DNA from: Acridotheres tristis
Taxonomy: Eukaryota > Chordata > Aves > Passeriformes > Sturnidae
Length of the DNA: 64,000 nt
Assembly (NCBI GenBank): GCA_037013685.1
Contig: CM072896.1
Coordinates: forward strand, 13,899,444 to 13,963,443
Direction of reading: 5' to 3'
This document shows, one piece after another, positions 1 through 12,665 of this stretch. A program made the translations under genes and the position numbers. Each line of letters begins with the position of its first letter. Position 1 is the stretch's first letter. Below the pieces are notes generated by a model that had not been told where the DNA came from, did not search any database, and saw nothing but the letters and a program-made list of their open reading frames with translations.

Positions 1-2269
1 CTTTTACTGTAAATAGCAATTGTCCTGGACTGAGTGGATTAATCTGTGCCTTAGTACTTCAGCCAGACTGACAGGTCTCTGAATCATGTACATCTGCATT
101 AGATAAACTTTCTGCAGTTCTTTCAAAGCACTATTTCAGTGACTGTGTGGTTGTATAGGAATCATTCAGTTTGAAGAAGATAAATTTATTGCTCCCCAAC
201 ATACTTGACTTCTGAGCTTTTAATAAACACTTGATGCTGATGTTGAAAGTTACAACGATCTTTTTAATGCATTGTGTTTCAGCTGTCAGACAGTCTGATT
301 TTAACCTAATTTAAAGCATTTAATTAGTAGGTTGTTAACATGTTTTGTTATGAGCATGCTGGTGTCAAAAGTACAAATACCATTGAGTGGGGTGATTGGT
401 TGCTCTAAGGTTCATAATATCCATGTCTTTGACACAGCAGTGGTAGCTACTGCCACCCACTCATGTTTAGGGCTGTGGGCAGACATTTTCACAGCATTGG
501 GTGGCTTCAGCTGGTAGAACAGGCGGTGGGTGGCATCTATTTCAACCTAAGAAGATTATTCTGTGGGTGAAACACTGAGTCAGAGTGAGGACACCCTAGA
601 CCTCTGTTCTGAACTGCCCCCAAATTTATACAGCTCTATGCAAGTTTCTGAATATAATGATGTGTGGTAGGGCCTTGGTACTGTGAGAAGCCATCCTTGT
701 CTCCTGTGCTTCAGCACTCTGTGACAGGTGGGGTGGTACTGGAAGGGTGGAATGTTGTGGTGCTGCAGTTCTTCATGACAAGATGGTTTAATCATTCAAC
801 TCTCTCATGTAAAGGGAAGTCTGGTTCTGAGAGTCTTGCCGTGAAAAGTATCTAAATAATGAAGGCAATAGTTGTCCTGTCATTGGATGTTGATCTAGTG
901 GCTTTGAGATCAAGTACAATTCAACGTCTATGAGAGATTACAACCTGACCCAGTTCTAGCAAGTAATCTTATTTTGTACTGAACGGTTCCCAAAGCTAAA
1001 TTGGGACAAATTAGTTTAAAGAATGCATCCTATTGATAGTGTGCATACTGATACAGTTTGGCAGTGTCAGGCAATGTCTCTCAGTAGAAGGCAGCAGTTT
1101 GAGGCAGAAGGCAAGGAAAAAATACAAGACATGGCCAAAACTAGAAATCCTGCTTGGAAAGCCATGAGCATTGAATTTTTAAAAATGCTTTTTTTGTCCC
1201 ATGACACATTTATAAGGTCATAATTTAGGAGAAAAGTAGAGATTTATGTGTGGGATGTCACTGATCTGCCAAGAGCTTCTTTACATGGCTTGCAGTCAGA
1301 CCATACAGAATTTCTTCCATCCACTGATGGAGTGAGAGTTCATAATGATTTGGTCCAGAACTGCTGAGCAGCAAGAAAACACTTCCAGTTTGATCTGGAA
1401 ATAAAAGTCAGTTCCTGCTTTACTGTAAGGCAGTGTGCTTTTTTTTGTTCTAAAATGTCTTAACTCTTCTGTTCCTGTTTGTGGGATCTTTTGGCACTGC
1501 TCCACAACCCTCTCTTGAGGATGGATGTTTTTATTCAGTGATGCATATTTGGCCTGGCTTAGAAAATCAGGTGCTGAGGTTGTGAAGGAGTGGTATTAAA
1601 CACCTATCAAAAACGCTAAGACAAACATTGCAATTAATTTCTGTGCATTTCCCTTCAACTTTTCTACTCTTTGCATTTTAATAGTCTGAAGAGCTGTGTC
1701 TTTGTGATGCTTTGGGTGACTCCTCTTGGAAATTAATCCCATGCTAGTAGCTCTGGCTGTGCCTGATTCACAGGCACATGCTTGGAGATATTTTGTGTTT
1801 GTTCTGTACCTCACTAATTAATATATAAGTTAGTAGTAGAACAGCAGGAAAGCTGTGTTTGCTGACACTTCATGAAATAATGATTTAATCCTTTGTGACA
1901 CATTCCTGCTGAGTGTCAAAGCTGATAACTCTAATCTCTGTCCCTAGCTCAATGCAACAGGAACCCGTTCCAGAGGGCATTTTGCATGATCTTGCAAGCT
2001 CTTGTAGGTACTTTGTGACCAATTCATGAAAACTTTTTTTGTACATTGCCTCTTGAGTGTGATTGTGCAGGATTGTCTGGCACACTGAGGAGTCTGGAGC
2101 TGAGAACAAACAAAGGAGCCAACATTTGTTAGCTGTCTTCATTTGAAACTGTGTGCTTCAAATGAAATAAGTGTTGTCCTGTGAGCCATGGGGAAATGCC
2201 CTCATTTCCTTCTAAATGCACCTCTTCCTTTGCCAGCATTCAGAGCAAGGCATGGTTCTTTTGATCCAG
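1..2269. other. Intronic sequence, no recognisable element
   Basis: AT-leaning unique-looking DNA. The open frames on both strands are short, overlap each other and show no family resemblance. No poly(A) tail, LTR end or long repeat was seen. Confidence 0.55.
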
Positions 2270-3341
2270 AGGTGCTCCTTGACAGAGCTTTAAACTAGTT
2301 TGGAAAGAGGAATGATGGACCAAGGGGGTCTCAGTGTCCTGAGCTGGAGGACCATGACTGAGAGAATGACCAACTCCCGTCAACCATGAAACTGTGTGGG
2401 ATCTGCTGCTTCAGCTGGATCCTTACAAATCTGATGATAGGATTCATCCAAGAATTTTTAAAGACCTGTTGATGTTATCACAAAACCTCTCTTAATGGCT
2501 TTTGAGTGGTCTTGGGAATCCAGAGAGGTCCCAGCTGTCTGGAAGCTGGCAAACATTCCTAATTTTCAAGAAGGGCAAGAAAGAGGACCCCAGAAACTGG
2601 AGGCCTGTCAGTCTCATTTTAGTGCTCTGTAAGGTTATGGAGAAGATTATTCTGGGAGATACTGAAAAACACTTTGAAGACACAGTCATTGAACACAGCC
2701 AGCACAGCTTCATGAGACAGAAGTCTTGCTTGTTGAATCTGATTTCCTTTTATGACAAGGTAAAAACCTCATTACCTTTCCATCAGGCACAGCATCACCA
2801 GCCAGGCAAGGGAGGGGATTGTCCCACTCTGCTCTGGGCTGGGGCAGCCTCACCTCGGGTCTGGGGGCAGCTTTGGGCACCACAATGTGGGAAAGATACA
2901 AAACTCTTAGAGATCATCCAGAGGAGGGCTGTGAATGGTGAAGGACCTTGAGGGGAGGCTGTGTGAGGAGCAGCTGAGGGCACTGGGTCGGCTCAGCCTG
3001 GAGGAGACTGAGGGGAGACCTCAGTGCAGGTACAGCTTCCTCCCGAGGGGAAGAGGAGGGGCAGGCACTGATCTCTGCTCTGTGCTGACACTGACAGGAG
3101 CTGAGGGAAGGTTTAGGTTGGACATCAGGAAAAAGTTCTTCCCCCAGAGGGTGGTTGGGCACTGAACAGGCTCCCCAGGGCAGTGGTCACAGCACCAAGC
3201 CTGGCAGGGCTCAAGAAGGGTTTGGGCAATGCTCTCGGGCACCTGGTGTGACTCTTGGGGATGGAGCTAAGCAGGGCCAGGAGCTGGACTTGATGATCCT
3301 TCTGGTCCCTCCCAAGTCAGCAGATTTTGAGATTCCGTGAA
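2270..3341 (+). mobile_element. CR1-type non-LTR retrotransposon, internally deleted copy
   Basis: This is a chicken repeat 1 (CR1) LINE copy in + orientation. The first part (about 2390-2768) encodes a fragment of reverse transcriptase. In one frame (about 2490-2557) a stretch reads Trp-Glu-Ser...Trp-Lys-Leu-Ala-Asn. In the next frame (about 2565-2768) it continues with FKKGKKEDP, WRPVSL and a segment ending NLISFYDKV, all typical of CR1 RT. The switch of frame near 2554-2560 indicates a small net deletion. After about 2770 the sequence jumps to the CR1 3' region. This includes the block around 2890-3010 (fragments such as cagaggagggc and cagcctggaggag), the block around 3110-3165 (ggtttaggttggacatcagg, ggtggttgggcactg) and the terminal part (gacttgatgatccttctggt near 3290). 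It ends near 3335 with an attcc-g-tg unit resembling the CR1 8-bp terminal repeat. The C-terminal RT coding part is missing, and the element is 5' truncated and dead. The left boundary is approximate. Confidence 0.92.
2390..2768 (+). pseudogene. CR1 reverse transcriptase fragment (frameshifted)
   Basis: This is the decayed remnant of CR1 ORF2 inside the LINE copy. It covers a short stretch of the reverse transcriptase domain, from the region preceding the FKKGK/WRPVSL motif to the NLISFYDKV motif. The polymerase catalytic motif and everything after it are lost. The reading frame changes near 2554-2560, where about two bases appear missing compared with the CR1 consensus as I remember it. A 149-residue open frame spanning 2502-2951 is therefore a chimera of an out-of-frame start, real RT codons and translated 3' UTR, and should not be treated as a gene. 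Confidence 0.8.
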
Positions 3342-6300
3342 ACCCACTCCTCTTCATTCTATGTGAAATCCTGAGTGTGGATGCAAATCTGTATGCGGGG
3401 ATAGCTGAGAAGCTGCTCTGCAGTAGTTAGTCCTTGAGATACAACAAGCAAAGCCAGCTTCTCTTCTGGCATGGACTGTGAATTGCTGTTTAAAATAAAC
3501 TTTCAGTTTAATGGCATTAAACAAAAAATGTGCAGCTCTGCAATAGAGAAGGGAACATCACTGTAACAGCAGTTCAGGGCCTCTGAAATTCATCTTTTAT
3601 AGTTGCAATACAGTGTGCTGAATGGCAGATCAGGTATTGATATTGGCCCCTTGATATAAGACCCTTAAAGCTTGAATTGCTGAAATATCTGTATTTCATA
3701 GACAGTAGGGCAACCATGTGCTAAGCTATCAGTAACCTGAGGAAAATAACAGGAATGCAAGTCTCTCTGCCAGCACAGCATGTCTCTGAAAAGCTGAATT
3801 AAATGCCCATGTTTTTTCCAATGAGCAATCTGTAATGCACATCTAAGTGCATTATTGAGAAAAAGGAACCATTACAATTTGATTTAGCATCTCTCAGAGA
3901 CTTGCTTTATGTAATAAGTTATCTGCAAAAGTTTGACCCTGAATCTGCATTTTTTTCTCAATATCCTGTGAATTTTTTGTGGATGTGCAAAACTTACAGT
4001 TGGGGCAACAATGTTACAGTGAAAATAACCCCTTTGACACAGGCTTGTAACATCAAAGAAAGACTGTTTCTGTGCAGTTATCTTAATTGTCTTGGGGAGA
4101 GATTCGTATGTGCTATATAAGCACTTAGCAAAACTATTTTCACATTATCAGAGTTAACTTACAAGATAGTTTGGAAAACCAAAATTTAAAAAATGATTTT
4201 GATCTTCTTAAACCTAAATTCTGGTTCTGAACTAGAGCCCTCATGACTTACTTTAAAAACTAGACAAACCCTCTCACTCCTTCACCCAAGTCACATATAG
4301 GAGATCTGGAATAATCTTTTTATCTAAGCTGCTGCTTAAAAACTCAGGTAAAGGAATTGGTGTTTAAAAATCTGCTCTTACGCTGAGACCAGTCTTGTAA
4401 GACATTGCTTGTATATGTATGAATCACTCTATTGTTCTGTGTTTGTCACTGAGTTCTCAACCTCTTTTAAGTAACTCTACCTTGAAATGTGTATGTGCCT
4501 TTTTGTTTTATTCTATGGGGAGGTCTCGCCCCCTCCCAACAGAGCTGAGCCAAAGCCAGCACTGCTTGACAAGGACTGTAGGAGCCCTGTGGAAGAGATT
4601 TCTGTCTGAGGGAGACAGGAGTGAGGGAGACAAATGAAGAAAATCCCCAGACCCACAGCATGTTGATAGACCTCCTGTTGTTCTTAATTCTTGTCTGTAA
4701 ATGGCACTGGTTTCCGCTGTTGTGCACCAAGACAATAATAAATAACAATCCTTAGCATTTATATACCACTTCACAATTTTCAGTGTGTTCAACACACATT
4801 AACTAATTCAGCTGAGATGCACTTATTCTGTGAGCAAAACTACTCTTCTTGCTGCTCAGGGGAACCTTTTATTACAGCTGGGACAAAGCTTTTCTTTTTA
4901 CCCTTAACTGGAGCTGTTGGCAGGAATATTCTATACAGGGCCTGTGTCTTTCTTTCTGAAGGTTTTAAGCATTTGCACATACCCCTGCTTGTGCAGGAAT
5001 TGGATTACTCCCAAGTCATATGTGATACTGTGACAAAGATATCCAGGAGACTTGTCTTTGTATTTTGTGCCACAAATATGCAGACCCAAGGTTAATAAGT
5101 TTGTGGTTTCAGAAGTCATTGAGTTAGCAAAGATGTGGCTACATTAAGTGCATCTTTCTGTGCTTGAATAAGGCCTTCAGGCACCACCCTTACAGTGGTC
5201 CTCGAGGAGGGGAATGAGTCTCTGTCAGTTTGGACTACGTTGGATCATCACACTGCTGAAGAAAATTGAGGATGCTTGGTGGTTTTGGTGCACTAGATCC
5301 AGCACCTGCTAGGCCACCAATCTGTCTCTTGGGGCAGGAGAAAGCTCAATAGAAGCCTATTGCCGTGTGAGAGGTGTTTTGAAGGCAATTAAAGACATTA
5401 TGCCCTATTATTTGTAATGCTGAATCCCAAACACGTTGTTTGGGGTCCCAGACGTGTATTGGCATGAATCTAATCTGTCTGGCATTTGACTGATTTTCTG
5501 TCTTGGCATTTTGCATATGTGTATAGAGCTGGTGAGAGGGAGTTTGATGCATCCCTGTCTGCATCTTCAAGCTGGGCAGGATTGGTTCCACATTTTCTTT
5601 AGAAGAATAGTCCCATTTTAGCATTCCATTAGGGTGACTAGAAGATAAGCATCTTATTTAATCAGGTCATATAATGTAGGATTAGTGGTTTACCTTGGAA
5701 ATAACTGTTTTTTAGTCTTTGTCAATTGATGCCTGGTACTTCAGAATGGCTTTACCGTTGCAACTCTTTTTCTGATTTGAGAGGTTTAGTTATAGCTCGT
5801 GGTCACACTTCTGGATTACCTCTTTGTCTAATCTTTTAGTAACCTTCTGGTTTAGAAATGGTGCCTGTGTGTCTGACCTGAAACTGATTCTGCAAGACCA
5901 GCGTGGAGTATAATTTTCCTATAAATGTATGAACTAAAAATTGTATGAACCAGGAACACCATTAGCCTTTTAGTGACCTAATTACACAGGCAGGTAGCAG
6001 TGCATTTTGAGATCAGAACTCTCATCTTGCTACAGCTCTTCCTTCAGCTAACAGTGCATGAGAGAAGAACAGCATGTTTCTTGCAGGTGATGATTTCTCT
6101 TTCAGTGGCTTTGATATCCTCATTTTGTGTTTGAAGGTAATTTGTGGATTGCTGGGTGGCGTCACTCAAAGTGACTGACTGAGCTGCTGTAGCATGTGAA
6201 GATGTCTCCAAGACAACTGATTTCCTGGTCAAACAGCACATTGGCTGCTGCCACGAGACATTTTAAGGGAGCTAGTGAGCTGAAGGAGCAAGATATTTTA

Positions 6301-9300
6301 ACAGTTAATTATTAGCACTGTAGCTGCCAAATGCAGCTCAGAGTCTAAGGCTGAAAATATACTTATTAAAGCTGCAAATTAATAACTTAAAGAGAAAGGA
6401 TTGTGTTATTTGATTAGCAAATTGATTTATTGGAACACTTCTACCAAATAATAGGAATTAACTCCTTCCCTTCACATGTCTTTTCTTACAGTTGCCATAT
6501 GTGGAATTTAGGGACCTTCTTTTACTCTTACATTTCGTTGTTCTATATCACTGTTACCTTTCAACTTTGCCTTTTAAGTATTAGTGTGCTATATTTTTTC
6601 TAAAATATACTCAAAAAATCAAGCATTTGTTTCCATTTTCCTTCTGCTCTAAAACTAAGAAAGGTTTAGTGATTCTGTTCTATTCTAAAGTTAGGATAAT
6701 AAAAGCTTGAAGCATTGTAATTTTTTTACCTGTGTTATCCCCTCCTCCCAGTCCCCTTTGTCTCCAGAGGAGCAGCGTTACTGAACAGGTGTAGACCATT
6801 TCGAATTTTTTCTTCTGCATTACAAATATTAAACTTTTTTTCTGAAAATATTCCTGTGCCCATCCTGTTTCGAGATACTTGTTCCAAACCAAAATCAAAA
6901 ATACCCACATTTTTTCCTGCTCTCCTTGCAAGGCTTGGCTGTTCTGCTCAGCTGAACAAACCCCACCTTTCTTCGCTTTGGAATAAGAAACAAGCAGGCT
7001 TGTTGATTTCTGCTGCATTAATACTCTCCTCCCTCCCAGAGATGGAGTGGTTATCAGAGGTAGGGTGGGAGCTGCTGGCTGCTGTTTTCATGAGATCTCC
7101 AGGAGGCTACTGTGGATCTCCAGCCCCAGAGACAGCACAGACTGAAGGAACAGGAGCCAAATATGCTTTTTGCAGTGGTGGGCAGTGAGACCACAGAGGG
7201 TGCTGAGAATGCTTGAAGATTTTCAAATGAATGTGCAGGAAAGACAGGAGTTTGTTTGCCTGCCCTGACCTCTGTCCCATGGCACATCTGAACCTGAATT
7301 CTCAGCTAATAACCCCTAAGCTGCCTTCTCTGAGCCTGCCTGCATTCGCTGGGGAATTTTAGGAATGTGGATTTCAGCACAGTGTTGCTGCTGCTCACCC
7401 TCTGTTCAACTAAGAGCTTTAGAAGCTGGTATGGGGTTGGTATTGCCAGGATAAAACCCCATTGTGGTTTGCAGTATTCTTTAACTAAAGATTTGTTTTC
7501 CTGGGTAAGGTTCCATTTAGAACAGCAGGAGTCAACATCAAAGAGCTGGAGAAAGGCCTCTTCCCTTTCCCTGACACAGCACAGCTCCAACCCTCTGCCT
7601 TCACCATCCCCTCTCCCAAACCCTTTGTTTTTAAGGCACTGCAACTTTAATGACTGGAATATTGAAGAGACTGTAGTTAGTGTTGTAGTGCTCACAATTA
7701 CAGGGACAATTGATCTAAGGAGGCAAGAGGACAAAGCCCGTGGGAGGGTAGAGCTGGTATCATTGATGCAAACCTCTCTCTTTTGATGTCTTCTCCATGC
7801 TGAAGCAATTCCATCTTTAGCCTCCAGCCACTTAAATTGTTCCTGTTGGAGGATGTGGGAGGTCTGCTCCTGATCCATATGGGAGGAAGTTAGGAAACTG
7901 GTCATATAGGGCCCACCACCTGCTTGGCTCTGCACAGCTCTGTGAACTGTGTGCCTTCTGCTGCATGTGTGTCTCACACAGCAAGGCAGCAGGAGTCTGT
8001 GGGTTTGTTTTCTAGCAGATATGGCAACAAGGACACTCCTTAGTCAATCCCTGTCTCTGTTTCTGGTGGATAGTTGAAGGTCCTATTTGCTTTAAGAAGC
8101 AGCAGACAAAGGAAGGCAAAGCAGTTTGTGTCCTCAGCAGGGCAGAATAATTGTGTGACGACATCTCTGAGAGATCTCAGCAGTGCATCCTGGGGTTTCA
8201 TCCAAACTGTGTTAATGCAGAATTTCTACATATGTAGGTGTTCAGTGCCACACTTGATAACTAGGCAGTGATTCAAGCTATTTGAGATTCTACATGCACT
8301 ATGAGAAGCAACCTGGACCAAAATGAAAACCTAGGGTGATTCTGGAGGAATATGTAAGGTTATTTTTAAGATTGTTGCTATTCTGTTGTGCATGAAGGAA
8401 AATAATGCTCCAGCTTTGCACTACAGTTCAGCATTGTTTTGCCTTATTCCTCATTTCTTGGCCCCATCTATTTTAACTGGCAAATATTGGTTGCTTGAGC
8501 ACCTCCTTTTGTGACTGAATATCTACTCATCTAGGTGCTGGACAAAGCAGGGGTTTGAAGCAATCCAGGGCTTGTGTTCTGTGTAAAATGTACTTACATT
8601 TGTTCCTGGTCATCTTGCAGCAAAGCTATTTGTGCCCTGCCTATGTCTCAGCTTGCAAGCTGCAAATGTCTGGATAGGATTTATTATATCTGACTATAAA
8701 ATTGTAAACTGCTTTTAATGGTAGATGTTAAATCACTGCTGCCTCAATTCCAATCTCTGCAGAATTTCTGAGTTCCTAGGAAGGTATTTTCCCTGCCAGT
8801 AACCTTTAGTTTCTGAGAACAGAGGCGAGTTGCAGGGCTGTTCACAGGATGATGAAGCACTGGTTCAGTGAGGGACCTGTGTGCTGGCCAATGTCCAGGC
8901 ATCTGTCGGGTTCCAGAGAGCAGAGCCAGGCAGATCTGGTACAGCTGTGATGTGACTGAGGGATGTTTGTATTGGTGTCTGGGTGCAGACATTCTGCTGG
9001 GACACAGGGACTGAGTGTCTCTGCTCTTGGCTTTGTTCCTCCCTGATTGAAGTATCTTTGACACAGCAAGAAAACTGGAATTCAGTGTTTCAGCACTGAG
9101 CTGCTTACAACAAGCTATTTTATTTTTGTACATGTCTAATAAATACTGAACTGTTCAGTGTTGTCACTCAATGTGGCTTTGTCCCTTGCTGCTGGGAGTC
9201 TCTGCATAGATTTCTCTTGAGACTGACAAAATGCTTCCTCCAGGATGGCATTAGATGCACACTCTTCTAGCTGAGGCTGTTGTTTGTCACCTTTGTCTAG

Positions 9301-10185
9301 AGAGCAGTGACAGCACTAAAACAGAATCTAATGTTTCTCAAATCAATTAATAGTCTTAAAGCCCTTTTCATCAACGTGCAAAGACAGCTGTGGCAGGTGG
9401 GCAGGAGATGTCGTCCTTGCCAGGGAGGGGGAGATGCCACCTTCTGTGCTGCTTTTGCAGGGGAGGCAGAGAGCTGCCCGAGGCCTCCCACTCTCAGGCC
9501 TATGCACTTTACTCTGCTCCATCTTCCTCATGGCAACCTAGCTTTCCATTTCATCAGCAGGAATACCATTTAGTATGTTTTGCTTTAATCCAAAGCTGGA
9601 TATCATAGAAAATAGTCATCCAAGACTAGGCTGGTAGGAATTGTTTGACATCAGCATATCAGAAAGGGTTGTAAAAATTTACAGTTTGCTGTGGCAGCGT
9701 TTTCCAGAACTTGTGCTTGACTGAAGCAGGATAGCTCCTGTCCCTAATATGGTGTTTAAAACCACTATTCATAGCAGTGCCCGTAGTGATGGCACTTGGA
9801 AGCAATCTTCTGGACCAGAGTAGCCAAAAGCTTAAAAATATTTAATATTTGATCATTTTCATCGTCTGGAAAGTCTGTGCTGTCTAACTCAGGGGTTAGT
9901 TCACTTCCCTTATGGTAGGAAAGGCAGGCTATCATCAGTAGAGACTGGTGATTCTGGACCAGGGTTTGAGCAAAACCACCTTCAGCAAGAATGCTTTCCA
10001 CAAGTGGTATTGCCTGTGTGGAGTTAAAAGGAGACTGACTTTTCCTCTGCTCATTCTCACACCTCTAAAGGTTGAGCAGTCCATTTTAACAGTGCTGCCG
10101 TATGGCTTCTTCCCATATTAGAAAGGAAGTTGCTGAATATGGGCATCCCAGTGTGCATGCGTCTGTCTGTCTGGACCTGTCCCAT
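3342..10185. other. Intronic sequence with one AT-rich block
   Basis: No exon, RNA gene or mobile element could be identified. An AT-rich, homeodomain-motif-rich block lies at about 6300-6440, with TTAATTATTAG at 6305-6315 and further AATTAA/ATTTGATTAG-like words. The longest open frame (223 codons, minus strand, 7306-7977) has no recognisable domain and appears to be chance. Confidence 0.5.
6300..6440. promoter_or_regulatory. Candidate conserved non-coding block, homeodomain-type words
   Basis: An AT-rich block with clustered TAAT/ATTA cores: TTAATTATTAG at 6305-6315, ATTAAAG near 6365, AATTAATAAC near 6378 and TTTGATTAGC near 6411. Such clustering is common in developmental enhancers but also arises by chance in AT-rich DNA. 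Conservation could not be checked, so this is a weak candidate. Confidence 0.2.
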
Positions 10186-10400
10186 CAATTAAACAGGAGC
10201 TGACGTCATATTTGAAGGTCAGCTGTTTTATAACCTAATATTATCATTTTTTTCCCTCTGGGTTTATTATCTCTCTCCAACCTGCAGCTCAGCACCATCT
10301 GGTGCAGGCACACAAGGGAGAAAGATTAGAGAAAGTAAAGCAGCTTTGTTCACTTCCCCATTGCTTCCGATGCACAGAGGAGTCGGCAGGCTCTCACAAT
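10186..10400. promoter_or_regulatory. Candidate enhancer with perfect CRE and E-box hairpin
   Basis: A perfect palindromic cAMP response element TGACGTCA sits at 10201-10208. It lies within an inverted repeat whose arms are AGCTGAC (10198-10204) and GTCAGCT (10218-10224). About 90 bp further on, GCACCA (10292-10297) and TGGTGC (10300-10305) form another inverted repeat enclosing a CATCTG E-box (10296-10301), a site class used by neurogenic bHLH factors. The full-length CRE and two symmetrical motifs in about 110 bp suggest a regulatory element, but binding and conservation are untested. Confidence 0.35.
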
Positions 10401-12644
10401 ATTGAATTTTAAGTGGTGGGAAGGGCTGGATCCTGTTCGCTATCTGAGAGGTGAAAATAGTCTGTGCTTACCAGTGGTCTGTCAGGAAGTGTCTCAGGGT
10501 TCTTAATGGTCTTACTGTGGACACAAAGTGCACTTTGCTGGCATTTTATTTTCTATTTAAATAGTCTGGGGTTTTTTTATGACGTGTTTTTCCCAGCACA
10601 CGTATTTTCCTTACCTGCAAATTGCCAGAAGCAATTTACCTTCTAAAATGAGGTACATGTGCAGTGCTGACCCTGACTAGAGTCTGATTTGGAGGTGAAG
10701 ATCTCTGAACATCTGAAGTGCATTTACACCTGACAGAGCCACGCTGTCACACCACAGGCATGTTCTGCCACACAGAAATAGCTCCATCTTCCCTGGTGGC
10801 ATCTGTCTGCCCATACCAGGGAAGTGAACATTTACTTATCCAGCCTCAGCCTACAGGGAAGACACACCAGTAGGTTCCATTTCATAGGTAGAGTTGGGTT
10901 GGACAAGTTTCACCCTCTGTCCCATCCTCTCTCCTTCTTTTTCTCTGTCCATCTAGAGGTGTGATTGCTTTCTGTCCAAACTGCATGTTTTCTGTAAAGA
11001 CAAAACTCTTTTCTTTCCAGTAATAAAATGATAATAATTATAGGATTCTGATCTCTTTGGCCAACTGGCGTACTTGCAAACTATTATAATGTTGCTTTTC
11101 TTAAGTGTTGCACATTTTGCATTTGGCTATTTTGAAACAAAGAATTTCTTTATGCATAAATAACTACTGTTTTTGGCTATTGGGAAAGGATAGATGATTG
11201 TTGCACAAACAAAAAAGTTAAATTATGAAAACAGTTGGCTGACTGTGATGCATGGCATGTACATGGCACGGCATCATGAGACATAGAGACTTTTTTGTTC
11301 ACCTTTCCTTTGGTGCTGTGCAGCCTTCTCCTACACTATGATTTTGTCAGGTCAAGGACACTTCATACAGATTCCTAATTTCTGGAGAATAGATCAGCTC
11401 AGGGGGTGGTTTGTGGAGGTTTAGTTTTTCTTTACACTCTTAAGAAAAAATGACATTAGTTTCTAGCTTCTCCCATTATTTAAAGAATCCTGAACAAACA
11501 CAAAAGCAGAATTTCAAAAGACGAAAATTTATTTGGAAACAAAGAGGAAGTTCTGGTTTTTCCAGTGCTTTAGGTTTAGCTCCAATTTGTAACAGAAAGG
11601 GGTTTGTCTCCTTTCACGTGTTCCGATGCAATTCTTTCCACTGTGATGTATTTAAGGTTGGGATTGAACTTTTCCCTCTACTAAATCACTATCATGTATG
11701 GTGTTTCTTCAATATTTGATTCAGCTTTTCCTGTCCCTAGCATCTTGATTTATACAGGGTTCTCCCTATAGAGGATGCATGGCAAATGAGGCAATGGTTC
11801 CTGCATTTCTTGACAGGTTTTTAGGTTTGTGAAGTGTACTTTTCCAAGTAGTGAGACAAACCAACGTCTCTACATGTGACAGTGCAGAGTTGAGAAAACA
11901 GATGCACACAATGGAGGGCCTGTCATGTTACCACAGTCTTCCTAATGTGAATCCTCATCACCTTGAAGTGAGCTTGAAAATGGTGCTATGGATTCTCATT
12001 TGCAGCTAAACTTTGAAACAGTGGTTGTATATCCTGTTAATATTTTTAAGGCCATTCTCAAAGTAAATTTAATCACTTGCAGAAGTTCACAACACATTTT
12101 GTTTCCAATCCAGACTGACTCAGTTTTCCCTATACTTAAGCACTATATAAGTAAAAAACCCAAACCCTTCTTTGTGCTGTCTTGCCATGAGGGAAGGCTA
12201 GATCTAGGAGATACTGCAATGGGGTTTGAGGAGAGAGAAGGAAAGTGCATAAAAGATTTGACTCTCTTTTGCAAGTTTGCTTTGTTGTTTTTAGTGCCCA
12301 AGAGAAAAGAGGATTTTTTTTTTATTCAGGTCATAATGTGGCCTTTGCAACCTAAAATGCTCCTAGACATATTGATTTTGTACTTCTAGTGCTCTCTCCA
12401 AAAAGATCTCTCACTTCTCTTTTCAAGGACAGTGCAAGACAGCAGTGCTTGGCTTGGATCACTGTGAAATCCCCTTATCTGCCTGTTCTCACTTTATTTT
12501 TCTTCCAACTCTTACAGTGTCTTCATTGGCACTGAAAACATGCAGCCAAGGTTGATGAGGGCAAAACTTAAGCTTTTCCTTAGCTTCTACCTTAATTCTT
12601 CACAGCATTTTTTCAAGGACTGAATGAGCAGAACCATTAAATCC

Positions 12645-12665
12645 TTTTTTTTTTTTTTTTTTTTT
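12645..12665. repeat. Poly(T) tract, 21 bp
   Basis: An uninterrupted run of 21 T. It could be the reversed poly(A) tail of an old minus-strand retroinsertion, but no recognisable element body follows. A simple homopolymer expansion is equally likely. Confidence 0.9.

Noticed and set aside
2502..2951. 149-codon frame in the CR1 copy as a gene
   Set aside because: It joins an out-of-frame start, part of RT and translated CR1 3' sequence across a deletion.
7306..7977. 223-codon minus-strand open frame
   Set aside because: No recognisable domain, low-complexity-free but random-looking composition, overlapping open frames on the other strand and no splice context. Judged a chance frame.
10292..10312. 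Possible REST/NRSF site beginning CAGCACC
   Set aside because: Only the left half resembles the consensus. The right half does not match GGACAG, so it is better read as an E-box hairpin.
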